Origin: Sphingomonadaceae bacterium
Lineage (GTDB): Bacteria > Pseudomonadota > Alphaproteobacteria > Sphingomonadales > Sphingomonadaceae
Length of the DNA: 10,673 nt
NCBI GenBank assembly: GCA_009923795.1
Contig: RFSU01000068.1
Location: 1 to 10,673, forward strand
Direction of reading: 5' to 3'
This document shows positions 1 to 6,407 of this stretch, in pieces. Every line of letters starts with the position of its first letter. Position 1 is the stretch's first letter. A model generated the notes under the pieces. The model ran no database searches and was not told the origin of the DNA. It saw nothing but the letters and a program-made list of their open reading frames with translations. Position numbers and translations under genes: made by a program.

Positions 1-480
1 AACCTTATGAAGCGCACTCGAGGTCTGTAATGATGGGAGTCCACAAGTACCATACTCTAGAACTTCATCGACCAATGAAGCTGTCATTTCGCTTTGATAA
101 GGTATGCGACCAGGCAACTCAAATCCGCTGCTATGTTTAGCAGAACCACTAAATTCATCGATAATCCAAGAGCCACTATTATCAATCAGTTCATAAAGAT
201 AGTTCGATCTATCAATATCTTCAGAAATTAACTCTGCACTAGAATTCATTAGGCTTAAAATAAGGTTTGCTGTATCACCAATTGAAATTTCAAAATTACT
301 TCCGATATTGAATACTTCTCCAACCCCCAAATTGCTCTCTAGAATCGATATGTAGGCAGAGACTGTGTCTTCAACAAAAGTAAAATCTCTCGTTGGATGC
401 ATGGACCCTAATTTAATTTTCTTATTTCCTGTGGCAATTTGTGTAATTAAATCTGGGATAACAGCTCTTAACGACTGTCG
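1..480. other. Low-GC block with foreign codon use
   Basis: By hand count 181 of 480 bases are G or C (about 38%), against 294 of 540 (about 54%) for 481-1020 of the same reading frame. On the coding (minus) strand the block uses many TTA, ATA, AGA and AAT codons that are sparse in the neighbouring rml genes. The boundary coincides with the codons for the conserved N-N-Y-G-P-R-Q motif, about 470-495. It marks sequence of different ancestry: horizontal transfer by recombination inside the gene, or reads of another organism joined at a contig end. Confidence 0.75.
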
Positions 481-1047
481 TGGTCCATAATTATTGGAGC
501 AGTTCGTGGTGGTCACATTGAGGCCATAGGTGTGGTGATAGGCCCGCACCAAGTGGTCGCTCGCTGCCTTCGATGCTGAATAGGGTGAATTGGGGGCATA
601 TTGGGTGGTTTCGCTAAATGCCGGGTCATTGGGGCCAAGAGAGCCATAAACCTCATCGGTCGAGATGTGATGGAACCGATGTTCACGCCCGGAACCTTGG
701 TCAAGCCAAATGCTGCGTGCGGCCTTTAGAAGGCTGTTTGTGCCCAAAATATTGGTATCGATAAACGCGTCCGGCCCTGTGATCGAGCGGTCGACATGGC
801 TTTCTGCGGCAAAGTGTACGATCGTTGAGATGTCGCGCTCACGCAGGAGCCTTTCAACCAGATCTGTGTCGCGGATATCCCCTACAACCAGTTCCGCTTG
901 GGGCACATCGGCAATCGTCGAGCGATTCCCGGCATAAGTCAGGCAGTCGAGCACAGTTACCGTGTCATCGGGATACGACTTGCCCCAATAATGAACGAAA
1001 TTGCCGCCGATAAAGCCGGCGCCGCCCGTCACAAGTAAATTAGCCAA
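1..1047 (-). CDS. rmlB: Hybrid sugar-nucleotide dehydratase: RmlB N-half, LegB-like C-half, foreign tail (3' end outside window)
   Basis: An open frame of 349 codons runs from a TTG start at 1047 to the window edge with no stop. Residues 1-189 are a typical dTDP-D-glucose 4,6-dehydratase (third step to dTDP-L-rhamnose): GGAGFIG dinucleotide motif at 8-14, AAESHVDRS around 80-88, catalytic TDE at 130-132, Y156xxxK160, and TNCSNNYGP at 181-189. From about residue 190 the expected RmlB continuation (PEKLIP, then GDG.xxRDWLYV) is absent. Instead come R-Q-S-L-R-A-V-I-P, LGSMHPTRDFTFVEDTV and GEVFNIGSNFEISIGDT, which I recognise as the second half of LegB-type dehydratases. From about residue 281 the LegB ending (RPxxSEV, DN.KAKxLxGW) is missing, and a tail resembling a Gfo/Idh/MocA C-terminus follows. 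The first part and frame are certain, the LegB match is good, the tail assignment is tentative. The start overlaps the rmlD stop by 8 nt. Whether the joins are real or assembly artefacts cannot be decided here. Confidence 0.75.
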   Translation of the reverse strand, partial: MANLLVTGGAGFIGGNFVHYWGKSYPDDTVTVLDCLTYAGNRSTIADVPQAELVVGDIRDTDLVERLLRERDISTIVHFAAESHVDRSITGPDAFIDTNILGTNSLLKAARSIWLDQGSGREHRFHHISTDEVYGSLGPNDPAFSETTQYAPNSPYSASKAASDHLVRAYHHTYGLNVTTTNCSNNYGPRQSLRAVIPDLITQIATGNKKIKLGSMHPTRDFTFVEDTVSAYISILESNLGVGEVFNIGSNFEISIGDTANLILSLMNSSAELISEDIDRSNYLYELIDNSGSWIIDEFSGSAKHSSGFELPGRIPYQSEMTASLVDEVLEYGTCGLPSLQTSSALHKV

Positions 1048-1894
1048 GTGCTTTTTCCTCTTTTAACATCGTTCTCAAGTTCGATCGCCAGTGCGCCGAT
1101 ATATCACCTAAGACTCCACGCGTTGCTGCGACGTCTAAGACTGAAAACGCAGGCCTGCGCGCTGGCGTTGGATACTCCGAGGTTGCAATCGGGTGGATAG
1201 AAGGAATGCGGGCAAGCAATCCAACCGCGTGCGCCTCTTCTGCAATTGCGACTGCAAAATCATACCAACTGGCAATTCCCGCATCGCGGTGATGCCAAAT
1301 ACCTGTCGCATCCTTTGCAGCCAGACCCCAAATTGTTGTCGCAAGGCCCTGCGCCCAAGTCGGCGAACCAATTTGATCCGCAACCACACGAAGCTCGTCG
1401 CGTTCACGCATGAGCCGCAGCATGGTTCGCACAAAATTTGCACCCCCGGCCGCATAAACCCAGCTTGTCCGCACAATAATTGCCTTATCGCCCGCCGCGT
1501 CCTCACCGGCCGCCTTGCTGGCGCCATAAACGGACTGGGGGTTGCGGATGTCATCGGGCAGGTAAGCGTGACCGCGCGCTCCATCAAACACAAAGTCGGT
1601 CGAAACCTGCACAAGTCGCCCTGCATTACCCAATGCCTTAGAAAAGGCCTCTGGCGCGCAGGCATTAATCGCATGGGCAAGGTCTGGCTCGCCCTCGGCG
1701 CGGTCGACTGCCGTATAGGCCGCCGCATTCAGGACCAGATCTGGCTGCTCGGCATCCACCATGCGGGCAATTGCATCTGTATCGGTAAGGTCGAGTGCAG
1801 CGCGATCAAGAGCCACGCAAGTCCAACCCGCCGGCGCATCCGCAAGCAAGGCCTTGCCTAACTGGCCATTCACACCCGTAATCAACGCCTTCAT
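1040..1894 (-). CDS. rmlD: dTDP-4-dehydrorhamnose reductase RmlD
   Basis: Catalyses the last step of dTDP-L-rhamnose synthesis, NAD(P)H-dependent reduction of dTDP-4-keto-L-rhamnose, in the cytoplasm. The 284 residues match the usual family length. Visible signatures are the N-terminal nucleotide-binding motif GVNGQLG (7-13), NAAAYTAVDRAE (56-67), STDFVFDG (98-105), the catalytic Y123xxxK127, RTSWVY (142-147), DQIGSPT (173-179) and the C-terminal RPAFSVLD (247-254). F101 stands where many members have tyrosine (STDYVFDG), a mild change. The ATG at 1894 overlaps the rmlC stop by 4 nt (ATGA), and the rmlB-like start lies inside the last codons, so the operon is translationally coupled. GC and codon use fit the neighbours; no damage is seen. 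Confidence 0.96.
   Translation of the reverse strand: MKALITGVNGQLGKALLADAPAGWTCVALDRAALDLTDTDAIARMVDAEQPDLVLNAAAYTAVDRAEGEPDLAHAINACAPEAFSKALGNAGRLVQVSTDFVFDGARGHAYLPDDIRNPQSVYGASKAAGEDAAGDKAIIVRTSWVYAAGGANFVRTMLRLMRERDELRVVADQIGSPTWAQGLATTIWGLAAKDATGIWHHRDAGIASWYDFAVAIAEEAHAVGLLARIPSIHPIATSEYPTPARRPAFSVLDVAATRGVLGDISAHWRSNLRTMLKEEKALG
1057..1061 (-). promoter_or_regulatory. Ribosome binding site fixing the TTG start of the rmlB-like gene
   Basis: On the minus strand AGAGG lies 9 nt before a TTG at 1047-1045, inside the last codons of rmlD. No ATG or GTG start is available nearby. The next residues (ANLLVTGGAGFIG) are the usual beginning of RmlB, so this TTG is the natural start, translationally coupled to rmlD. 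Confidence 0.7.
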
Positions 1895-2436
1895 GCAAAA
1901 GCCTGGACGCGTGATAACGGCACCCCTGCCGCATCTTTGGCAGATAATTTGGGTTCAATCCCCTCAAGCGGCCACTCAATGCCGACCTCGGGATCGTCCC
2001 AAGCCAGGCTATGCTCGTTCTGCGGCAAATAGGCTGACGTGCACTTGTAAAGAAAATCGGTATTATCTTCGAGCGTCAGAAAGCCATGCGCAAAGCCCTC
2101 TGGCACCCAAAACATGCGTTTGTTCTCAGCGGACAGCGTTACGCCTGTCCACTGACCAAATGTTGGGGAAGAGCGCCGCAAGTCGACAATCGCATCAAAT
2201 ACTGCGCCGCTGACCACCCGCACAAGCTTCCCCTGAGGCGCAGGATTTTGAAAATGCATCCCCCGCAGCACGCCCTTTTGGGATCGGCTGTGATTGTCTT
2301 GGACGAATGTCACATTGAGGCCAATTTCGGCGAAGGATGCCGCGTTCCAGCTTTCTAAGAAGAAGCCGCGCGCATCTCCGAATACTTTCGGTTCAAGTAT
2401 AAGCGGGCCCTTAATGTCGCATGGAATGACGTTCAT
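1891..2436 (-). CDS. rmlC: dTDP-4-dehydrorhamnose 3,5-epimerase RmlC
   Basis: Epimerises dTDP-4-keto-6-deoxy-glucose at C3 and C5, between the RmlB and RmlD steps. The 181 residues match the family's cupin fold and length. Motifs in order: VFGDARGFFLESW (18-30), FVQDNHSRSQKGVLRGMHFQ (44-63) with the likely catalytic base His61, GKLVRVVSGAVFDAIVDLR (69-87), PTFGQW (91-96), WVPEGFAHGF (110-119), then YKCTSAYLPQNE (130-141) with the likely catalytic Tyr136, and WDDP (146-149). Both ends overlap neighbours by 4 nt: the start with the rmlA stop, the stop with the rmlD start. Complete, with no unusual residue noticed. Roles of His61 and Tyr136 are assigned by analogy with characterised RmlC enzymes. 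Confidence 0.97.
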   Translation of the reverse strand: MNVIPCDIKGPLILEPKVFGDARGFFLESWNAASFAEIGLNVTFVQDNHSRSQKGVLRGMHFQNPAPQGKLVRVVSGAVFDAIVDLRRSSPTFGQWTGVTLSAENKRMFWVPEGFAHGFLTLEDNTDFLYKCTSAYLPQNEHSLAWDDPEVGIEWPLEGIEPKLSAKDAAGVPLSRVQAFA

Positions 2437-3338
2437 GCGATATCTTTCTGGGCAAGGAGTTGCAGCAAATATTCGCCATAGCCAGACTTAACTAATGGCT
2501 GGGCAATGTTCTCAAGCTCCGTATCTGAGATGAAGCCCTGCCGCCAGGCGATCTCCTCGGGGCAGCAAATTTTTAACCCCTGACGTTCTTCCGTGATCCG
2601 CACATAGGATGCGGCATCAAGCAGCGATGCGTGCGTCCCCGTGTCGAGCCAAGCATATCCTCGGCCCATGATTTCTACCGAAAGTTGCCCTTGATCCATA
2701 TAGAGCCTATTAAGGTCCGTAATTTCCAGCTCACCCCGAGGCGAGGGCTTAAGATCCCGAGCCCGATCAACGACAGTGTCATCGTAGAAATATAGCCCCG
2801 TGACCGCGTAATTCGACTTGGGCTGGGACGGTTTTTCTTCAATGGTGGCTGCGCGACCGTCGCCGTCAAAGGAAACAACGCCATAGTCTTTCGGGTTGTT
2901 GACACGGTATGCAAAGACACTGGCCCCAGACGTCCGTCCATTTGCATTATTGAGCAATTGCGGCAGACCATGTCCGTAGAAGATGTTATCGCCAAGCACG
3001 AGGGCGCTTGGATCGCCAGCGATAAAGTCAGCCCCGATGTGAAAAGCCTGGGCGAGGCCGTCAGGGCTCGCCTGGACCGCATATGATAGAGCGACGCCGA
3101 AGGCCGACCCATCGCCCAAAACGCGCTGAAACTGCACCGCATCTTCGGGCGTGGTGATGATTAAGATATCACGAATGCCCGCGAGCATTAGCGTGCTCAG
3201 CGGATAATAAATCATTGGCTTGTCGAACACGGGCATGAGTTGCTTGGACACGCCACGCGTGAGCGGATAGAGCCGCGTTCCCGATCCACCCGCAAGGATG
3301 ATCCCCTTCCTGCGAGATGATGTCGTCGATATGTCCAA
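2433..3338 (-). CDS. rmlA: Glucose-1-phosphate thymidylyltransferase RmlA
   Basis: Joins glucose-1-phosphate and dTTP to dTDP-glucose, the first and usually feedback-inhibited step of the dTDP-L-rhamnose pathway. The 301 residues carry the nucleotidyltransferase signature LAGGSGTRLYPLT (15-27), PVFDKPMIYYPLSTLMLAGI (36-55), VLGDNIFYGHGL (114-125) with the metal-binding aspartate, IEEKP (166-170), GLYFYD (181-186), GELEITDLN (202-210) and WLDTGTH (230-236). The start is a TTG at 3338, preceded by a strong Shine-Dalgarno. It adds about ten residues before the usual K-G-I-I-L-A-G-G start of the family, and no ATG or GTG lies between. This is the first gene of the leftward rhamnose operon and presumably carries its promoter in the 3339-3719 region. 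Intact. Confidence 0.96.
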   Translation of the reverse strand: MDISTTSSRRKGIILAGGSGTRLYPLTRGVSKQLMPVFDKPMIYYPLSTLMLAGIRDILIITTPEDAVQFQRVLGDGSAFGVALSYAVQASPDGLAQAFHIGADFIAGDPSALVLGDNIFYGHGLPQLLNNANGRTSGASVFAYRVNNPKDYGVVSFDGDGRAATIEEKPSQPKSNYAVTGLYFYDDTVVDRARDLKPSPRGELEITDLNRLYMDQGQLSVEIMGRGYAWLDTGTHASLLDAASYVRITEERQGLKICCPEEIAWRQGFISDTELENIAQPLVKSGYGEYLLQLLAQKDIA

Positions 3339-3347
3339 GGTTTAAAA

Positions 3348-3354
3348 TCCTTCC
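3348..3354 (-). promoter_or_regulatory. Ribosome binding site fixing the TTG start of rmlA
   Basis: GGAAGGA on the minus strand lies 9 nt before the TTG at 3338-3336. It is the best Shine-Dalgarno in the window. Since no ATG or GTG occurs before the conserved KGIILAGG motif, it decides the TTG start. Confidence 0.7.
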
Positions 3355-3679
3355 GAAAGGCAAAGTCCGCGCTTAAGCAAATGCGCTCAAAGCACGCGGC
3401 ACAAAAAATGCCAATGTTTTTAAACTGCTCCGAAGGTCAATCGAATATCGATCGTCGGCAGCTCGTCTTGCCACAAAATGGCATAAATAGCGATCCTGTT
3501 TTCCCCGCTAGCTCCCAAATATGATATGCTCTAAATATTAATCTAAATTATGGAAACGTCAGAAATGGCCAAATGGCGGAGCGATTGGTCGCGCGCCCAT
3601 GAATACGCCAACACGGCACCCCACCTCGTTTAAACAAAAATGCTTCTAGGATCTGGACCTGTCGCGTGCTAGCCAAATA

Positions 3680-3696
3680 GCCTGAGATGTTCAGGC
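3680..3696. repeat. Short perfect inverted repeat upstream of kpsF
   Basis: GCCTGA and TCAGGC, six bases each, flank the five bases GATGT, 24 bp before the proposed kpsF start. It could be an operator or a small leader hairpin. It is too short and lacks a T-tract for a terminator. Function unknown; it may be chance. Confidence 0.3.
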
Positions 3697-3719
3697 ATGA
3701 AACAGAGATTTGTTGACCA

Positions 3720-4751
3720 TTGGATAAGAGTAAATCAGTCGAAAAGCTCAAAAGCGTGAGGGATGTCAGCGGGATACCCGACCGTGAGAGCATTATTTCT
3801 TTAGGACGCAGCGTCCTCGAAAAGGAGGCGGCGGCCCTCGTCGACCTTGAGAAGTCTCTGGGCGACGATTTTGCCGCCGCTTGCTTGACCATATTCACGG
3901 AAACACGCCAACTCGTCGTCACCGGCCTCGGCAAATCCGGGCACATTGCCCGCAAGATTGCGGCAACATTTGCCGCGACCGGGACCCCAGCGATTTTTGT
4001 GCACCCCAGCGAGGCGGGGCATGGTGATATGGGGATGATCGCCAAAGGGGATGTGCTGCTCGTTCTGTCAAACTCTGGCAACACGCCTGAATTGCAGCCC
4101 GTTATGAAATATGCCCGAAAGCTAGGCGTGCCCATCATCGGCATGGCATCTCGTCCGACATCTAAAGTCATTCAATTTGCGGATATCGCCCTTCTTCTCC
4201 CCAATGTTTGGGAAGCCTGCCCGGAAAATCTCGCGCCGACCACATCCACCACAATGCAGCTCGCCTTGGGCGATGCGCTGGCTATGACGGTGATGGAAAT
4301 GCGCGGCGTGACGCGTAAGGATCTCCGTAAGCTCCATCCCGCCGGTGCCATTGGCCTTGCCCTTACCCCGGTGCAGGAAATCATGGTGACCGACCCAGAT
4401 CGACTCCCCTTGGTGAGCCACCAAGCCGGCATGCCGGAAACAATTTCCGTCATGACATCGGGCTGTTTCGGGATGGCTGGGGTGTTGGATACCTCAGGCG
4501 CGCTGGTTGGCGTCATCACCGATGGCGATTTGCGCCGCCGCTTCGGCCTCTTGGAAACAGCCTTTGCACATGAAGTGATGACCCGAACACCCAAGGTTAT
4601 TTCACCAGACATGCTCGCTGACGAGGCACTGGCCTTTTTGAATGACAATAAGATCAGCGCCACCTTTGTGGTGGAAGACCCCTCTGCGGGCCATCAGCCG
4701 CCGCTGGGTATCCTCCATATCCATGATCTTTTGCGTCTCGGGCTGAACTAA
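3720..4751 (+). CDS. kpsF: Arabinose-5-phosphate isomerase KpsF/KdsD
   Basis: Interconverts ribulose-5-phosphate and arabinose-5-phosphate, the entry to Kdo. The 343 residues show an N-terminal SIS domain (about 45-185) with VTGLGKSGHIARK (67-79), HPSEAGHGDMGM (95-106), SNSGNTPE (117-124) and EACPENLAPTTSTT (165-178), then LHPAGAIG (205-212) and a CBS pair (about 218-342) with VITDGDLRR (265-273). K72, E124, E165 and H206 line up, all with one constant offset of 13, with the catalytic K59, E111, E152 and H193 known from E. coli KdsD, so activity is expected. The start is uncertain: the TTG at 3720 follows a stop at 3714 and has only a weak ribosome binding site, while a GTG at 3756 would give nearly the E. 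coli N-terminus. First gene of the rightward operon; a capsule-specific copy by context. Confidence 0.95.
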   Translation: MDKSKSVEKLKSVRDVSGIPDRESIISLGRSVLEKEAAALVDLEKSLGDDFAAACLTIFTETRQLVVTGLGKSGHIARKIAATFAATGTPAIFVHPSEAGHGDMGMIAKGDVLLVLSNSGNTPELQPVMKYARKLGVPIIGMASRPTSKVIQFADIALLLPNVWEACPENLAPTTSTTMQLALGDALAMTVMEMRGVTRKDLRKLHPAGAIGLALTPVQEIMVTDPDRLPLVSHQAGMPETISVMTSGCFGMAGVLDTSGALVGVITDGDLRRRFGLLETAFAHEVMTRTPKVISPDMLADEALAFLNDNKISATFVVEDPSAGHQPPLGILHIHDLLRLGLN

Positions 4752-4755
4752 ATCT

Positions 4756-5565
4756 GTGGCCATGGCATCCGATTTCGCCATCATTATCCCGGCGCGCTAT
4801 GCGTCTCAGCGTTTTCCTGGAAAGCCATTGGCCGAATTGCGGGGTGCCGATGGGCAGCCACGCAGCCTGATCCAAAGGTCTTGGGATGCAGCTCAGACCA
4901 TTGCTGGGGCGGCACGCACCTGGGTCGCGACGGATGATGATCGCATTGCCGATGCTGTTCAGAGATTTGGTGGGCAAATTGTCATGACGCCAAAGACCTG
5001 CCGCAATGGCACCGAACGCTGTGCGGCTGCGCTGGATGTTTTGGGCGACATCGCCCCTATTATCGTCAATTTACAAGGCGATGCCCCATTAACACCGGAT
5101 TTCGTCGTGCACGATCTGGTCGCGGCGCTTGAGGCAGATGCGCACGCGGTGATGGCGACGCCCGCCGTCCGCTGTTCAGAAACGCTCTATCATCACCTTA
5201 TCGCCGATCAGAAACAGGGTCGGGCCGGTGGAACGACGCTTGTCTTTAATTCGGCACTGACCGCCCTTTACTTTTCAAAGCGGGTTATTCCCCATATCCC
5301 AGAGACGATGGCTGATGCCCATCGCCACGTCCACCTGCACCTCGGCGTCTATGCCTATCGCCCCGATGCGCTCAGGGCCTATGCCGCCACGCCCCCCTCC
5401 TCAATCGAAAATCTAGAGGGGCTGGAGCAGCTTCGCTTCCTTGAAACCGGCCATCGCATTCGGGTTGTTCCATTCGATCCCATTGGCTGGGATTGCATAG
5501 AGCTCAACAACCCCGAAGACATTCCCGCCATAGAAGAGGTTTTGCGACAACGCGGAATGCGCTAG
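4756..5565 (+). CDS. kdsB: 3-deoxy-manno-octulosonate cytidylyltransferase KdsB/KpsU
   Basis: Activates Kdo with CTP to CMP-Kdo, the donor for the Kdo transferases encoded downstream. Signatures: IPARYASQRFPGKPLAELRG (11-30), WVATDDDRIADAV (56-68), NGTERCA (84-90), VNLQGDAPLTPD (104-115), LYFSKRVIPHIP (171-182), HLHLGVYAYR (193-202) and ENLEGLEQLRFLETG (218-232). At 269 residues it is about 20 longer than E. coli KdsB. Two odd points are visible. The usual QGDEP reads QGDAP, and the C-terminal V-D-T-P-E-D-L reads L-N-N-P-E-D-I, so N251 replaces an aspartate known as a Mg2+ ligand. This suggests a divergent subfamily or a related 8-carbon acid substrate. GTG at 4756 or ATG at 4762 could be the start; neither has a clear ribosome binding site. 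It follows kpsF by 4 nt. Confidence 0.9.
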   Translation: MAMASDFAIIIPARYASQRFPGKPLAELRGADGQPRSLIQRSWDAAQTIAGAARTWVATDDDRIADAVQRFGGQIVMTPKTCRNGTERCAAALDVLGDIAPIIVNLQGDAPLTPDFVVHDLVAALEADAHAVMATPAVRCSETLYHHLIADQKQGRAGGTTLVFNSALTALYFSKRVIPHIPETMADAHRHVHLHLGVYAYRPDALRAYAATPPSSIENLEGLEQLRFLETGHRIRVVPFDPIGWDCIELNNPEDIPAIEEVLRQRGMR

Positions 5566-5574
5566 GGCCATTTT

Positions 5575-6399
5575 ATGAGCATATCGAGCGTCACTCTGGC
5601 CGACGGCCTTATCTTTGCGAATAATCGGCCCTTGACGCTGATTGGTGGCATGAATGTCATCGAAGATAGAGACACGCTTTTGCGCGTGGCAGAGCATATG
5701 CTGGATGTGACCCGCAAATTGGGCGTGGGCTATGTGTTCAAAGCAAGCTTTGACAAAGCAAATCGATCGTCCATTCACTCCTATCGCGGGCCGGGCCTTG
5801 AGGAAGGGTTACGCCTGCTAGAAGAGGTGAAGCAGCACTTCGGGGTGCCGATCCTGACCGATGTACATGAGCCGGAACAAGCAGCGTCCGTTGCAGCAGT
5901 TGCCGACATCATTCAGCTTCCGGCCTTTCTGGCGCGCCAGACGGATCTGGTGGTGGCGATGGCCCGCACGGGCGCCGTTATCAACATAAAAAAGCCCCAG
6001 TTTTTAGCGCCTCAAGAAATGCGCCACATCATCACAAAATGCCGCGAAGTGGGCAATGAGAACATTCTCCTGTGCGAACGCGGAACCAGCTTTGGCTATA
6101 ATAATCTGGTCGTGGACATGCTTGGCCTAGATCTGATGAAGCCCATGGCACCCGTCATTTTTGATGTGACCCATGCGCTGCAAAAGCCGGGCGGTCGGGA
6201 AGATAGTGCAGATGGCCGAGGGACTCAGGTCGATACTCTTGCCAGGGCCGGCGTTGCCGTCGGCATTGCCGGCCTGTTTCTGGAAGCGCACCCAGACCCA
6301 ACGCGCGCCAAATGTGATGGCCGCTGCGCCCTCCCCTTGGCCAATCTTGAAGGGTTTTTGCGCCCCCTTTTGGCGATTGACGCCATTGTGAAGGGCTAA
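5575..6399 (+). CDS. kdsA: 3-deoxy-8-phosphooctulonate (Kdo-8-P) synthase KdsA
   Basis: Condenses phosphoenolpyruvate with arabinose-5-phosphate, the KpsF product, to Kdo-8-phosphate. The 274 residues form the class I aldolase-type TIM barrel of the family. Visible motifs are LIGGMNVIEDRD (22-33), FKASFDKANRSSIHSYRGPG (55-74), TDVHEP (95-100), QLPAFLARQTDL (114-125), INIKKPQF (136-143), ERGTSFGYNNLVVDM (168-182), FDVTHALQ (196-203) and LEAHPDP (236-242). Asn27 in GGMN marks the metal-independent class (Asn26 in E. coli; metal-dependent enzymes have Cys there). The ATG at 5575 has an AGGG ribosome binding site about 7 nt upstream, 9 nt after the kdsB stop. The 8-nt gap to kpsC argues for one transcript. 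Intact. A Kdo-8-phosphate phosphatase (KdsC) is not in this window and must come from elsewhere. Confidence 0.97.
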   Translation: MSISSVTLADGLIFANNRPLTLIGGMNVIEDRDTLLRVAEHMLDVTRKLGVGYVFKASFDKANRSSIHSYRGPGLEEGLRLLEEVKQHFGVPILTDVHEPEQAASVAAVADIIQLPAFLARQTDLVVAMARTGAVINIKKPQFLAPQEMRHIITKCREVGNENILLCERGTSFGYNNLVVDMLGLDLMKPMAPVIFDVTHALQKPGGREDSADGRGTQVDTLARAGVAVGIAGLFLEAHPDPTRAKCDGRCALPLANLEGFLRPLLAIDAIVKG

Positions 6400-6407
6400 C
6401 GCCCGCA

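Larger units (their letters stand above)
3339..3719. promoter_or_regulatory. Divergent intergenic region between the rhamnose and Kdo operons
   Basis: This 381-bp stretch separates leftward rmlA from rightward kpsF and must hold both promoters if they are not read through. It has AT-rich patches (3401-3425 and 3515-3550). For the minus strand a TTGACC (3435-3440) is a fair -35, with only a poor -10 15-17 nt on. For the plus strand TATGAT (3520-3525) resembles a -10 but lacks a good -35. Two similar short palindromes occur, GGCA-CAAAAAA-TGCC (3398-3412) and TGCCA-CAAAA-TGGCA (3469-3483); they could be protein-binding sites or chance. A 27-codon frame (3550-3633) has no ribosome binding site. 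No JUMPstart/ops element was found. Confidence 0.4.

Noticed and set aside
460..500. Frameshift or transposon insertion as the cause of the broken RmlB
   Set aside because: The frame is continuous through the switch and across the whole 349 codons, and no inverted repeats, target duplications or transposase remnants are seen. Recombination or misassembly fits better.
1193..1861. A 222-codon plus-strand frame opposite rmlD
   Set aside because: rmlD on the other strand has every family motif. The plus frame is rich in Arg/Cys/Ser without any domain, as expected of an antisense shadow.
3548..4171. A 207-codon minus-strand frame covering the start of kpsF and part of the intergenic region
   Set aside because: It is antisense to the SIS domain of kpsF, with serine- and proline-rich random-looking sequence and no motif.
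6391..6404. Small GGGC/GCCC hairpin at the kdsA stop as a terminator
   Set aside because: The stem is only four bases and no T-run follows. kpsC begins 8 nt after kdsA, so termination here is unlikely.
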